Positions 46,443 to 55,934 of a DNA stretch of 64,000 nt are shown here, piece by piece. Under the pieces are notes generated by a model. That model saw only the letters and a program-made list of their open reading frames with translations, had not been told where the DNA came from and did not search any database. Made by a program: the position numbers and the translations under genes. Origin of the DNA: Peptostreptococcus stomatis DSM 17678 (lineage in GTDB: Bacteria; Bacillota; Clostridia; Peptostreptococcales; Peptostreptococcaceae); the NCBI RefSeq assembly GCF_000147675.1, contig NZ_ADGQ01000056.1:1-64000 (forward strand), read 5' to 3'. Positions within the stretch are counted from its first letter, which is position 1. Each line of letters opens with the position of its first letter.

Positions 46443-49400
46443 TTACTTAAAGTACTTAACACCAGATTCAAATAGCTTCTGGTCCTTTTCCCCTATAATG
46501 TTCTTGATTACATAGTCCCCTCTTCTTTCTGAGTGTCCCATCTTACCAAATATCCTACCATCAGCTGAAGTAATACCTTCCACTGCCCAGTATGATCCAT
46601 TAGGGTTAAAGTCTATATCATATGTAGCATTTCCGTCAAAGTCTACATATTGTGTTGCTATCTGTCCGTTTTCTATTAGGGTCTTCATAACCTCATCACT
46701 GGCTACAAACTTACCTTCTCCATGAGATATGGCGATTGAGTGGATGTCTCCAACTTCTGTTCCCACCAACCATGGTGACTTGTTCGATGCAACCCTAGTT
46801 TGAACTATCTTGGCCTGGTGACGACCTATATTATTATATGTCAAGGTAGGCATATCTGCACTTGGAGTCTTAATCTCACCATATGGCACTAGGCCGAGCT
46901 TGATAAGGGCCTGGAATCCATTACAGATACCTATCATTAGACCATCCCTATTCTTTATCAGGTTCATTACAGCCTCTTCTATCCTTGGATTTCTAAATAC
47001 TGTGGCTATAAACTTGGCTGAACCATCCGGCTCATCACCTGCTGAAAATCCACCTGGTATCATGATAATCTGACTCTTATTGATTTCTTCAACCATCATG
47101 TCTATTGATGCCTCTATATCAGCATAGGTCATATTCCTAAATACACCTATATGGGTCTCTGCTCCTGCCCTTTCAAAGGCTCTTGCGGAATCGTATTCGC
47201 AATTAGTACCCGGGAAGGCTGGTAGGAATACCCTTGGCTTAACTATGCTAAGTGATGACTTGGCTGGCTTGGCATCTAGCTTGTAGCTTATATTTTCTAT
47301 CTTGTCATTTACAAGCTTGCTTGCCTTAGTTGGGAAAATTGGTTCTAGAGTCTTTTCAGATTCAGCATATAGCTTGTCTAAACCCACTTCCTGACCAAAT
47401 ACATCTATAACCGGCTTATCTATAGTCTGACCTACTAGGACATAATTAGCTCCTTCTAGGACTCCTAGGTCTGCCTGGTCGATTTCTACCAGGATAGAAC
47501 CATAGCTCTGCCTAAATAGGTCATCCCTGTTTTCATACCTGCTAGCTAGCTTATCATCTAGCTTGACACCTATCCTATTACCAAAGGCCATCTTGGCTAT
47601 AGCTTCACCTAGACCACCATAACCTAGGGCATATGTTGCCTTTAACTTGCCTGCTAGGGCTGCCTGGTGTAGAATATCAAAGTTCTTTTTCATTATGTCA
47701 AAGTCTGGGAAGGCATAGTCCTTGTGAGGTGTTTCCACTAATACAAGGGCATGGCCAGCAACCTTTAATTCTTGGGAAACTATGTTCTTGGCATCTTCGG
47801 TATTTACTGCAAATGATACTAGGGTTGGTGGTACATCTATATCCTTGAATGTTCCGCTCATTGAATCCTTACCACCTATAGCCGGTATCTCGAAGTTTGA
47901 CTGGGCATAGTAGGCACCTAGTAGGGCTGAGAATGGCTTTGCCCACCTAGTTGGGTCCTGACCTAGCTTTTCAAAGTATTCCTGGAATGTCAGCCTTGCT
48001 GTTGAATAGTCACCACCTAGGGCTACCAGTTTGGCAACGGATTCAACTACTGCATTCATAGCACCATGGAAGGTAGACCACTTACCTATCTTTGGATTAT
48101 AGCCAAAAGTCATTATAGATGAGGTATTAGTTTCCCCACCTAGGACTGGTATCTTGGCTACCATACCATTAGCTGGAGTAGCCTGGTACTTACCACCTAG
48201 CGGCATTATAATCGTGTTACCACCTATAGTATTATCAAACTTTTCTACAAGTCCCCTCTGTGAACAAGTATTCAGGTCTGACATAGCTGCTAGGTACTTG
48301 TCTTCTATAGTCTTGAACTTGCTAGTCACACTAGTCAAGTCTAGATATCCAGATTCTGGGTCTATTCCCTCAACCTTAATATCAGTATCCTGCTTTGATC
48401 CATTTGTATCTAGGAAGGACCTCCTTATATTAACGATGTCCTTGCCATTCCAGTATATCCTTAGATAACCAGTATCTGTAACTGTCGCTACATGGGTTGC
48501 CTCTAAATTTTCTAGGCCAGCCAATTCTATAAACCTATCCATATTTTCTGCAGCTATTGCAACTGCCATTCTTTCCTGAGATTCTGATATGGCTAGCTCA
48601 GTACCGTCTAGACCATCATACTTCTTTGGAACCAGGTCAAGGTTGATGTCAAGTGATTCAGCTATTTCACCTATAGCAACAGATACACCACCTGCACCAA
48701 AGTCATTACACCTCTTTATCATCTTTACAGCTTCTGGATTTCTGAAAAACCTCTGGATTTTTCTTTCATTAGGGGCGTCACCCTTCTGAACCTCTGCAGA
48801 ACAAGTAGATATAGACTCTTCACTGTGTTCCTTAGATGATCCTGTCGCTCCTCCGCAACCATCTCTACCAGTTTTTCCCCCTAGTAGGATGATTACATCT
48901 CCAGCCTCTGGTCTCTTTCTAATTACATTTTCCTTTGGAGCCGCTGCTATTACTGCACCAACTTCCATTCTCTTGGCAACGAAGTTTTCGTCGTATACTT
49001 CTGCTACCTGGCCAGTTGAAAGACCTATCTGGTTACCATATGAAGAATAGCCACTAGCTGCTTCGGTAGTTATCTTCTTCTGCATTAACTTACCTGCTAG
49101 GGTATCTTCTAAAGATGTTCTTGGGTCTGCTGATCCTGTAACCCTCATAGCCTGGTATACATATGACCTACCTGACAACGGATCCCTAATAGCTCCTCCA
49201 AGGCAAGTTGCCGCACCACCAAATGGTTCTATTTCTGTTGGGTGGTTGTGTGTTTCATTCTTGAACATTAGGAGGTATTCTTCCTTCTTGCCGTCAACTT
49301 CTACATCTATATTTATTGAACAAGCATTTATCTCTTCACTTTCATCAAGGTCTGCTAGCTTGCCTTCCTTCTTCAACTTCTTCATGGCTACTGTTGCCAT

Positions 49401-50225
49401 ATCCATTAGGCATATATCCTTATACCTGTCTCCATAGACAAACTTCCTATCGGCCAGGTACTGGTCATATGTCTCTTTTACTATATCTGTAAACCTACCA
49501 CCTGCTATATCTACATTTGCTAGCCTAGTCATGAAGGTAGTATGTCTACAGTGGTCTGACCAATAAGTATCTAGGACCTTTATTTCAGTTATAGTTGGGT
49601 CCCTCTTTTCATCATCCCTGAAATAGGCCTGGATGCACTTTAGGTCGTCTATAGTCATGGCTAGACCCATATCAGCCAGAAATTTCTCCAGGCCTGAAGG
49701 TTCTAGGTCTATAAATCCATCTAGTGTAGCCACTGTCTCAGGTATTTCGTATTCAACTGCTAGGGTTTCTGGCTTGTCTAATGAAGCCTCCCTGGAATCA
49801 ACCGCATTTATTAGGTAGTCCTTTATCTTGTCGAATTCCTGGTCATTTATAGTATTCTCTATAACTATTACCCTGGCAGAATTTATATTAGGTCTCTTTC
49901 CCTCATTTACTATTTCAGCACACATTGATGCCCAGTCAGCCCTCTGGTCGTACTGGCCTGGTAGGTATTCTATGGCAAATACCCTCTCATCACTTAGACC
50001 TGGTATTTCTTCATAGTATACCTGGTCTAGGTTAGGCTCTGAAAGAATAGTCTCAGCCACCTTCTTGTAGGCTTCCTGACCTATGCCTTCCACATCATAC
50101 CTATTGATTACCCTTAACTTGCCAACACCTATATGTAGACTTTCTCTTATGTCATTTTGCATTGCAAGAGACTCTAAAGCAAAACCATCCTTCTTTTCAA
50201 CAAAAACTCTACTTACCCTGCTCAT
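46443..50225 (-). CDS. purL: Phosphoribosylformylglycinamidine synthase, single-chain
   Basis: An enzyme of about 1260 residues for the fourth purine step, FGAR to FGAM. This is the long clostridial single-chain type that fuses PurS-like, synthetase and glutaminase parts. The synthetase motif FKNETHNHPTEIEPFGGAATCLGG is near residue 335, and the phosphate-binding GGKTGRDGCGGATGSS follows. The C-terminal glutaminase has its nucleophile in GICNGFQAL and a catalytic His in ISHGEGKFV. I use the ATG at 50225, which overlaps purD by about 17 bases. It is the last gene of the purine cluster. Confidence 0.96.
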   Translation of the reverse strand: MSRVSRVFVEKKDGFALESLAMQNDIRESLHIGVGKLRVINRYDVEGIGQEAYKKVAETILSEPNLDQVYYEEIPGLSDERVFAIEYLPGQYDQRADWASMCAEIVNEGKRPNINSARVIVIENTINDQEFDKIKDYLINAVDSREASLDKPETLAVEYEIPETVATLDGFIDLEPSGLEKFLADMGLAMTIDDLKCIQAYFRDDEKRDPTITEIKVLDTYWSDHCRHTTFMTRLANVDIAGGRFTDIVKETYDQYLADRKFVYGDRYKDICLMDMATVAMKKLKKEGKLADLDESEEINACSINIDVEVDGKKEEYLLMFKNETHNHPTEIEPFGGAATCLGGAIRDPLSGRSYVYQAMRVTGSADPRTSLEDTLAGKLMQKKITTEAASGYSSYGNQIGLSTGQVAEVYDENFVAKRMEVGAVIAAAPKENVIRKRPEAGDVIILLGGKTGRDGCGGATGSSKEHSEESISTCSAEVQKGDAPNERKIQRFFRNPEAVKMIKRCNDFGAGGVSVAIGEIAESLDINLDLVPKKYDGLDGTELAISESQERMAVAIAAENMDRFIELAGLENLEATHVATVTDTGYLRIYWNGKDIVNIRRSFLDTNGSKQDTDIKVEGIDPESGYLDLTSVTSKFKTIEDKYLAAMSDLNTCSQRGLVEKFDNTIGGNTIIMPLGGKYQATPANGMVAKIPVLGGETNTSSIMTFGYNPKIGKWSTFHGAMNAVVESVAKLVALGGDYSTARLTFQEYFEKLGQDPTRWAKPFSALLGAYYAQSNFEIPAIGGKDSMSGTFKDIDVPPTLVSFAVNTEDAKNIVSQELKVAGHALVLVETPHKDYAFPDFDIMKKNFDILHQAALAGKLKATYALGYGGLGEAIAKMAFGNRIGVKLDDKLASRYENRDDLFRQSYGSILVEIDQADLGVLEGANYVLVGQTIDKPVIDVFGQEVGLDKLYAESEKTLEPIFPTKASKLVNDKIENISYKLDAKPAKSSLSIVKPRVFLPAFPGTNCEYDSARAFERAGAETHIGVFRNMTYADIEASIDMMVEEINKSQIIMIPGGFSAGDEPDGSAKFIATVFRNPRIEEAVMNLIKNRDGLMIGICNGFQALIKLGLVPYGEIKTPSADMPTLTYNNIGRHQAKIVQTRVASNKSPWLVGTEVGDIHSIAISHGEGKFVASDEVMKTLIENGQIATQYVDFDGNATYDIDFNPNGSYWAVEGITSADGRIFGKMGHSERRGDYVIKNIIGEKDQKLFESGVKYFK

Positions 50226-51477
50226 AATCAACCCCTATATCCTTTCTATAGTGCATTCCTTCAAAACTGATCCTATCTATATTCTTGTAGACATTTTTAG
50301 CAGCAGCTTCAACATCCTTGCCCCTAGAACACACGCCTAGGACCCTACCACCATTTGTAACTATACTGTCTCCATCAAACTTAGTTCCACTATGGAATAC
50401 CACTATACTGTCATCTACATCATTAAGCCCAGTAATTAACTTGCCCTTTTCATATTCCTCTGGATATCCTCCAGATGCTAATACAACGCAGGCAGCCGCT
50501 TCATCTGTATACTTAATATCCAGGTCTGCCAGCCTATCCTCTGTAATAGCCATCATTATCTCACTTAGGTCGGTTTCCAGCCTCATCAAGACTGACTGAG
50601 TTTCAGGATCTCCGAACCTACAGTTAAATTCTAGGACCTTTTCCCCATTTGGAGTAATCATTAGACCTACAAAAAGGATTCCCCTGTAGTCAAGTCCATC
50701 AGCCTGGAAACCCTTTAAAGACTTAATCAAGACCTCATCATAGACCTTCTTTGCTAGGTCGTCCGTATATATAGTACTTGGTGAGAAGGTCCCCATACCA
50801 CCTGTATTTGGTCCCTTTTCAAGTTCAAATATCTTCTTGTGGTCCTTGGCTGATTCCATAGGCACTATGGTATTCTTATCAACAAAGGCTAGTATTGAAG
50901 TCTCAATTCCTGTCAAGAACTCCTCAACTACCACTAGGTTACCAGCGTCACCAAACTTCTTGTCTGCCATTATCATCTTTAGGGTAGCTATTGCATCCTC
51001 CCTATTTTCTGGTATTACAACCCCCTTACCAGCTGCCAGACCATCGGCCTTGATAACCACCGGATAGCCGAAAGAATCTATCTCCTCTATGGCCTTGTCT
51101 ATATCTGTATATTCCTTGTACTTGGCTGTAGGAATGTCATGTCTTACAAAAAATTCCTTGGAGAAAAGCTTACTACCCTCTAGTCTAGAGCAAGAAGCAT
51201 CTGGACCAAATACCCTAAGTCCCCTCTTGGCAAATACATCTGATATACCCATTACTAGGGGAACTTCGGGACCTACAACTGTAAGGTCTATCTGGTTTTC
51301 CTCAGCAAAATCTGCCAGTTTATCTAGTTCAGTATCCTTTATATCAAGGCATTCAGCCACTGATGCTATACCTGCATTACCAGGTGCACAATAGACCTTT
51401 TCTACATTTTTTTCCTGGCTCAGCTTCCAACAGATGGCATGCTCTCTTCCTCCACCACCTACTACTAAAATCTTCAT
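50209..51477 (-). CDS. purD: Phosphoribosylamine-glycine ligase
   Basis: A 422-residue ATP-grasp enzyme, GAR synthetase. The N-terminus VVGGGGREHAICWKLSQ and the ATP-grasp region (IKADGLAAGKGVVIP, EEFLTGIETSILAFVD, EFNCRFGDPETQ) are intact. GGGAG precedes the ATG. It overlaps the start of purL and follows purH by 18 bases, all within one transcript. Confidence 0.96.
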   Translation of the reverse strand: MKILVVGGGGREHAICWKLSQEKNVEKVYCAPGNAGIASVAECLDIKDTELDKLADFAEENQIDLTVVGPEVPLVMGISDVFAKRGLRVFGPDASCSRLEGSKLFSKEFFVRHDIPTAKYKEYTDIDKAIEEIDSFGYPVVIKADGLAAGKGVVIPENREDAIATLKMIMADKKFGDAGNLVVVEEFLTGIETSILAFVDKNTIVPMESAKDHKKIFELEKGPNTGGMGTFSPSTIYTDDLAKKVYDEVLIKSLKGFQADGLDYRGILFVGLMITPNGEKVLEFNCRFGDPETQSVLMRLETDLSEIMMAITEDRLADLDIKYTDEAAACVVLASGGYPEEYEKGKLITGLNDVDDSIVVFHSGTKFDGDSIVTNGGRVLGVCSRGKDVEAAAKNVYKNIDRISFEGMHYRKDIGVDYEQGK

Positions 51478-51495
51478 ACTCGTCTCCCTCCTCTA

Positions 51496-53028
51496 TTAAT
51501 GCTTGAAGTGCCTAATTCCTGTAAATACCATACTAATTCCCAATTCATCACAGGCCTTGATTGAATCCTCATCCCTAATTGATCCACCTGGCTGGACTAT
51601 GGCCTTAATACCATGTTCTGCTGCCAATCTTACACAGTCGTCAAATGGGAAGAAGGCATCAGAGGCTAAAACAGCACCCTCAAAATTTTTCTCATTTTTA
51701 TTGTTTTCTATAGCATTAGAAAGGGCCCATATCCTGGATGTCTGGCCACAACCTACTGCCAAAGTCTGACCATCCTTAACTATTGCAATGGCATTAGACT
51801 TTAAATTCTTGGCAACCTTCATACCGAATTCCATATCCTTCAACTGGTCGGCTGTTGGTTGGGCCTTAGTAACAACTTCATTCTTGTCAGCTAAAAGCCT
51901 ATCCTTATCCTGGACTAGGAGCTTGCCATCAAGATACTTCATATCGTATGCTTGCTTGCTGTCTTCTATCTTAGCTAGCTTTAATATTCTTAAGTTTTTC
52001 TTTTGCTTTAAAACTTCTAGGGCATCCTGGTCAAAGTCATAGGCTACGACTATTTCCAAGAAGATTTCATTTATCTTTTCAGCAGTAGGCTTGTCTACCT
52101 TTGATGTAATACCTAGGATGCCTCCGAAGATTGAAACCTTGTCGGCCTCAAAACACTTCATATATGAGTCGTAAACACTGTCTGCAAGCCCAATGCCACA
52201 AGCATTAGAATGCTTGATAGCCACGCTGCAAACCTGGTCAGAATCCTTGAATTCCCTCATAAACTCCAGGCAACCAGCCAAGTCATTTATATTATTAAAG
52301 GACAATTCCTTACCGTGTAGTTGGACATAATTTATAATTGGATTTTTTGCATTAGGCTGTGAATACATAAAGCCTCTCTGGTGGCCATTTTCACCGTACC
52401 TAAGTTCTGTGTCCTTCTCAAATGTAAGGTTTAGTATGTCTGGATACTGGTCACCAACCACACCTGCAAAGTAGGTAGATATCAAAGTGTCATACCTGGC
52501 AGTTGTAGCAAAGGCCTTATAGGCAAGCTGTCTCCTGTCTTCTTCAGTCAAGCCACCCTGGGCCAACTTTTCTATTACCATATCGTAGTCAGCTATATCT
52601 ACAACGACTGTTACATCCTTATAGTTCTTAGATGCAGACCTGATCATTGATGGACCACCGATATCTATATTTTCAACTATTTCTTCATGGGACTTGCCAC
52701 TCCTAACAGCACCTTCAAAGTCATATAGGCTGACTACAACCATGTCTATAGATCCTATATTCAAGTCCTTCACTGTGGCTACATGCGAATCTAGATCTCT
52801 TCTATACAAGATGCCACCATGGATATATGGGTTAAGTGTCTTTACCCTGCCATCCAATATTTCTGGAAAGTTTGTAACTGATTCTACCTGGATTACATTC
52901 ACACCTGCCTCGTGAAGTTTCTTGAATGTATTACCTGTAGAAACTATCTCATAACCAAACTCATTTAATTTTTTACCAAATTCTACAAGACCTGTCTTGT
53001 CTGTAACACTTATTAAAGCCCTCTTCAA
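51496..53028 (-). CDS. purH: AICAR transformylase / IMP cyclohydrolase
   Basis: The bifunctional 510-residue enzyme for the last two steps of IMP synthesis. The N-terminal IMP cyclohydrolase (RALISVTDKTGLVEFGKKL) is followed by the AICAR formyltransferase with IKHSNACGIGLADS and GCGQTSRIWA. The start is TTG with AAAGGGG upstream. It lies 18 bases before purD and 102 bases after purN. Confidence 0.96.
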   Translation of the reverse strand: MKRALISVTDKTGLVEFGKKLNEFGYEIVSTGNTFKKLHEAGVNVIQVESVTNFPEILDGRVKTLNPYIHGGILYRRDLDSHVATVKDLNIGSIDMVVVSLYDFEGAVRSGKSHEEIVENIDIGGPSMIRSASKNYKDVTVVVDIADYDMVIEKLAQGGLTEEDRRQLAYKAFATTARYDTLISTYFAGVVGDQYPDILNLTFEKDTELRYGENGHQRGFMYSQPNAKNPIINYVQLHGKELSFNNINDLAGCLEFMREFKDSDQVCSVAIKHSNACGIGLADSVYDSYMKCFEADKVSIFGGILGITSKVDKPTAEKINEIFLEIVVAYDFDQDALEVLKQKKNLRILKLAKIEDSKQAYDMKYLDGKLLVQDKDRLLADKNEVVTKAQPTADQLKDMEFGMKVAKNLKSNAIAIVKDGQTLAVGCGQTSRIWALSNAIENNKNEKNFEGAVLASDAFFPFDDCVRLAAEHGIKAIVQPGGSIRDEDSIKACDELGISMVFTGIRHFKH

Positions 53029-53130
53029 TTCTATGTACCCCTTTCATACTAAATATCTGTATCTACTTCCAGCCTATACTTAAACCTGAACCTTAAATAT
53101 TTTTTCCTCAACCAAAATGGTGAATTTATT

Positions 53131-53724
53131 TTAGTCTTCTATAAATACCCTTCTGCCAACTACCCTTATCTTGTCATCACAATAGTCGGCAACCACCTGA
53201 CTCAAAATCTTATGCTCTATCTTCAAGACCCTCTGCTGTAGGTCTTGAGGACTATCTCCAGCAAAAACCTCTACCGTATCCTGTCTTATAATAGGGCCTG
53301 TGTCAGCATTTTCATCAACAAAGTGGACTGTAGCCCCACTTACCTTTACCCCATATTCTATGGCAGCCTCATGTACCTTTAGTCCATAGTACCCCTTACC
53401 ACAAAATGATGGTATCAAGGATGGGTGGATATTGATTATCCTATTTTCAAATGCCTTAGTGAAACTAGGGCTGAGTATCTTTAAAAAGCCTGCCAGGACT
53501 ACCAGGTCTATCTTATTTTCCTTCATAATATCAATGATGGCCTGCTCATCCTTTTCAAATACTGCCCTTATATTGTGCTTTTTAGCCCTCTCTAGACCAT
53601 AAGCCCCTTCCTTGTTGGATATTACCAACTTGATCTGGCCATTTATCTTACCCGCTTCTACAGCATCTATTATAGACTGTAGGTTGGTTCCACCACCGGA
53701 TACTAGTACAGCTATATTCTTCAT
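53131..53724 (-). CDS. purN: Phosphoribosylglycinamide formyltransferase
   Basis: A folate-dependent enzyme of about 197 residues, GAR to FGAR. Motifs: AVLVSGGGTNLQSIID, and the catalytic Asn-His-Asp region RIINIHPSLIPSFCGKG with FVDENADTGPIIRQD. The ATG at 53724 follows GAGGT. It sits between purM and purH on the same strand. Confidence 0.95.
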   Translation of the reverse strand: MKNIAVLVSGGGTNLQSIIDAVEAGKINGQIKLVISNKEGAYGLERAKKHNIRAVFEKDEQAIIDIMKENKIDLVVLAGFLKILSPSFTKAFENRIINIHPSLIPSFCGKGYYGLKVHEAAIEYGVKVSGATVHFVDENADTGPIIRQDTVEVFAGDSPQDLQQRVLKIEHKILSQVVADYCDDKIRVVGRRVFIED

Positions 53725-53818
53725 CAAATTACCTCTTTATTCTCAACTTATGTATATAAACAAGAGCCTGTATTTCTTAATAGTTAACTCCACTTGTCAT
53801 TTTATACTCTTTTGTCTC

Positions 53819-54895
53819 TTATATTAGGTCTACACCCTCATGTGAGTCTACTACGCTTCCAATAATATAGGCCCTGTCATCCATTAGGTCCTTGTACTTG
53901 TCTTCTACAAAGTCTACATTGTCGCTAGGTCTATTGTTGATGTAGTCAACTAGGCCCTGGGCTTCATCCTTGTCAACTATCATTACAAGGCCAACCCCCA
54001 TGTTAAAGCTCTTGTGTAGTTCCCTCTTTTCTATGGCATCAAAAGCTTCTATCATCTTGAAAATCGCTGGCTTGTCCCAGGACTTAGTGTCTATATCCAG
54101 ACCTAGCCCCTTAGGTATAACCCTTACTATATTCTCTACTAGGCCACCACCTGTAATATGGGCTATAGCCTTTATATTGTGCTTAGCTAGGGCGTCCAGT
54201 GCCAACTTAACGTATATCTTAGTAGGAGTTAGCATAGCATCACCCAACGACATGCCCAGGTCATCTATATGCTTGTCTAGGTCATACTTGTATTCTTCTA
54301 GGAAAATCTTCCTGATAAAAGAAAAACCATTTGAATGGATACCACTTGAAGATATACCAACTAAAAGGTCTCCTGCCTTTACATCCTGGCCGCTAACTAT
54401 CTTTTTCTTGTCGGCTATACCGATAGAAAAACCTGCCAAGTCATAGTCATCTTCACCGTACATACCCGGCATTTCAGCTGTTTCTCCACCTATCAAGGCA
54501 CAGCCACTCATCTTACAACCATCTGCTATACCAGCTACAACCTTTTCTATATGCTCAGGCACCAACTTGCCTAGGGCTATATAGTCTAGGAAGAATAGTG
54601 GCCTGGCCCCCTGACAAATCAAATCGTTTACACACATGGCAACCAGGTCTATACCAACTGTATCGTGCTTGTCCATTAACTGGGCTATCTTAAGCTTAGT
54701 TCCAACCCCATCAGTTGATGCCAGTAGGACTGGTTCTTCCATACCCATAAAATCCTTTAAGGAATATAGTCCACTAAAGTTACCCAGGTCACCAATTACA
54801 TTTGAATCATAAGTTCCCTTTATCTTATTTTTAATTAAATCTACCGCTCTGTTTCCTTCATCAATATCTACGCCTGAACTCTTGTAAGTAAGCAT
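53819..54895 (-). CDS. purM: Phosphoribosylformylglycinamidine cyclo-ligase
   Basis: A 358-residue AIR synthetase. Motifs: YKSSGVDIDEGNRAVDLI, STDGVGTKLKIAQLM, GGETAEMPGMY and ISSSGIHSNGFSFIR. The GGGLVENIVRVIP loop is present. AAAAGGGGG precedes the ATG. The 170-base gap to purE and the 91-base gap to purN are wide for an operon but contain no clear terminator. Confidence 0.96.
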   Translation of the reverse strand: MLTYKSSGVDIDEGNRAVDLIKNKIKGTYDSNVIGDLGNFSGLYSLKDFMGMEEPVLLASTDGVGTKLKIAQLMDKHDTVGIDLVAMCVNDLICQGARPLFFLDYIALGKLVPEHIEKVVAGIADGCKMSGCALIGGETAEMPGMYGEDDYDLAGFSIGIADKKKIVSGQDVKAGDLLVGISSSGIHSNGFSFIRKIFLEEYKYDLDKHIDDLGMSLGDAMLTPTKIYVKLALDALAKHNIKAIAHITGGGLVENIVRVIPKGLGLDIDTKSWDKPAIFKMIEAFDAIEKRELHKSFNMGVGLVMIVDKDEAQGLVDYINNRPSDNVDFVEDKYKDLMDDRAYIIGSVVDSHEGVDLI

Positions 54896-55065
54896 TTTTT
54901 CCCCCTTTTAACCACATATACTTTATTAATTTATATAAGTCTCTATATAATTTACACCCTTAATTTATATGAGTTTCAGCTTCTGGATACCCCTATACTA
55001 TATACTCACGCAAGGTATCATATCAGCTACTAAATCTCACCTACTAAAATTGCTGATATTAAGTA

Positions 55066-55542
55066 CTAAAACTCTACTGAAGCATCATCAGCCAGAACTT
55101 TTTCTTCCATTTCCTTCCTATAGCCAGCCAATTTTTTCCTCAAGACCGGATACTTGACGCTGGCAATCTGAATTGCCATCAAGGCTGCATTCATGCCTGA
55201 ATCTATAGTTACAGTTGCAACTGGGATACCACTTGGCATCTGAACGATTGACAATAATGAATCCAAACCATCCATTGTAGATGACTTGATTGGTAGGCCA
55301 ACTACCGGTATCAAAGTCTGGGCTGCTATAACACCAGGTAGGTGGGCAGCCTTTCCAGCTGCTGCAATTATAACATCCGTATTATCCTTTATTTCATCTA
55401 AAAAACTAGTTAATTCCATTGGAGTCCTGTGGGCTGAAAGTATCCTAACCACAACCTCTATACCATAACTCTTTATCAAGTCTATGCCCGACTCAAGCTT
55501 AGGTAAGTCTGACTTTGAACCCATAACTACTGCAATTTTCAT
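55066..55542 (-). CDS. purE: N5-carboxyaminoimidazole ribonucleotide mutase
   Basis: A 158-residue class I PurE. The N-terminus VVMGSKSDLPKLESGIDLIKSYG and the signature SAHRTP, then AAAGKAAHLPGVIAA, are intact. As a class I enzyme it normally needs PurK upstream; purK is not in this window. AGGAG precedes the ATG. It is the first gene of the cluster, so the purine promoter should lie in the gap upstream. Confidence 0.95.
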   Translation of the reverse strand: MKIAVVMGSKSDLPKLESGIDLIKSYGIEVVVRILSAHRTPMELTSFLDEIKDNTDVIIAAAGKAAHLPGVIAAQTLIPVVGLPIKSSTMDGLDSLLSIVQMPSGIPVATVTIDSGMNAALMAIQIASVKYPVLRKKLAGYRKEMEEKVLADDASVEF

Positions 55543-55684
55543 AACAAAATTCTCCTTTTCAACTTATTAAATCTAGGTAAAATATCTTCCACTCTTTAAA
55601 AATCATTTGTTTGTCCCTATCTACTTAAGAGATAAAACAATATGACTATTTTTACTTGATTATCTATATATAATTCTTATATAT

Positions 55685-55775
55685 ACGAACCTTTATACTA
55701 AAATGATATCCTAATGTGCAGTTTTTTTCAATACTTTTTTCAAAAATTATTATAAAAAAGCCGGTTTTAACGAAC
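55685..55775. promoter_or_regulatory. Candidate PurBox pair upstream of purE
   Basis: ACGAAC occurs at 55685-55690 and 55770-55775 in the same orientation, about 85 bases apart, in otherwise AT-only sequence. PurR boxes of Firmicutes have the core CGAAC. The spacing differs from the close paired boxes of Bacillus, so this is tentative. Confidence 0.3.
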
Positions 55776-55863
55776 TATATACATTTTTATAATTATATTT
55801 ATTCGTGTTTTATGTGGATTTTGGCAAATGATGGTAACTTTGTCCATTTTAGGTATATAAATA

Positions 55864-55903
55864 AAATCCAGGCAGATACCATTTTTGATATTTACCTGGA
55901 TTT
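55864..55903 (-). terminator. Terminator after the FtsX-type exporter gene
   Basis: AAATCCAGG (55864-55872) pairs with CCTGGATTT (55895-55903), 31 bases beyond the permease stop. A short GATA/TATT pairing may extend it inward. Confidence 0.6.
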
Positions 55904-55934
55904 AAATTTTATACTGAATATTGCTATTTATCTT

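Larger units (their letters stand above)
55543..55934. other. Purine-operon leader region
   Basis: About 390 AT-rich bases between purE and the ABC exporter, with no credible gene. Two ACGAAC sequences (55685-55690 and 55770-55775) in AT-rich context resemble PurR boxes (core CGAAC). No guanine/purine riboswitch core was seen. A terminator for the exporter operon lies at 55864-55903. Confidence 0.5.

Noticed and set aside
54969-55157. A small plus-strand frame near purE
   Set aside because: Overlaps the purE 3' end on the other strand, no start signal, not convincing.
55543-55934. Purine riboswitch upstream of purE
   Set aside because: I could not find the conserved core loops or P1 pairing; only AT-rich sequence and CGAAC motifs were seen.
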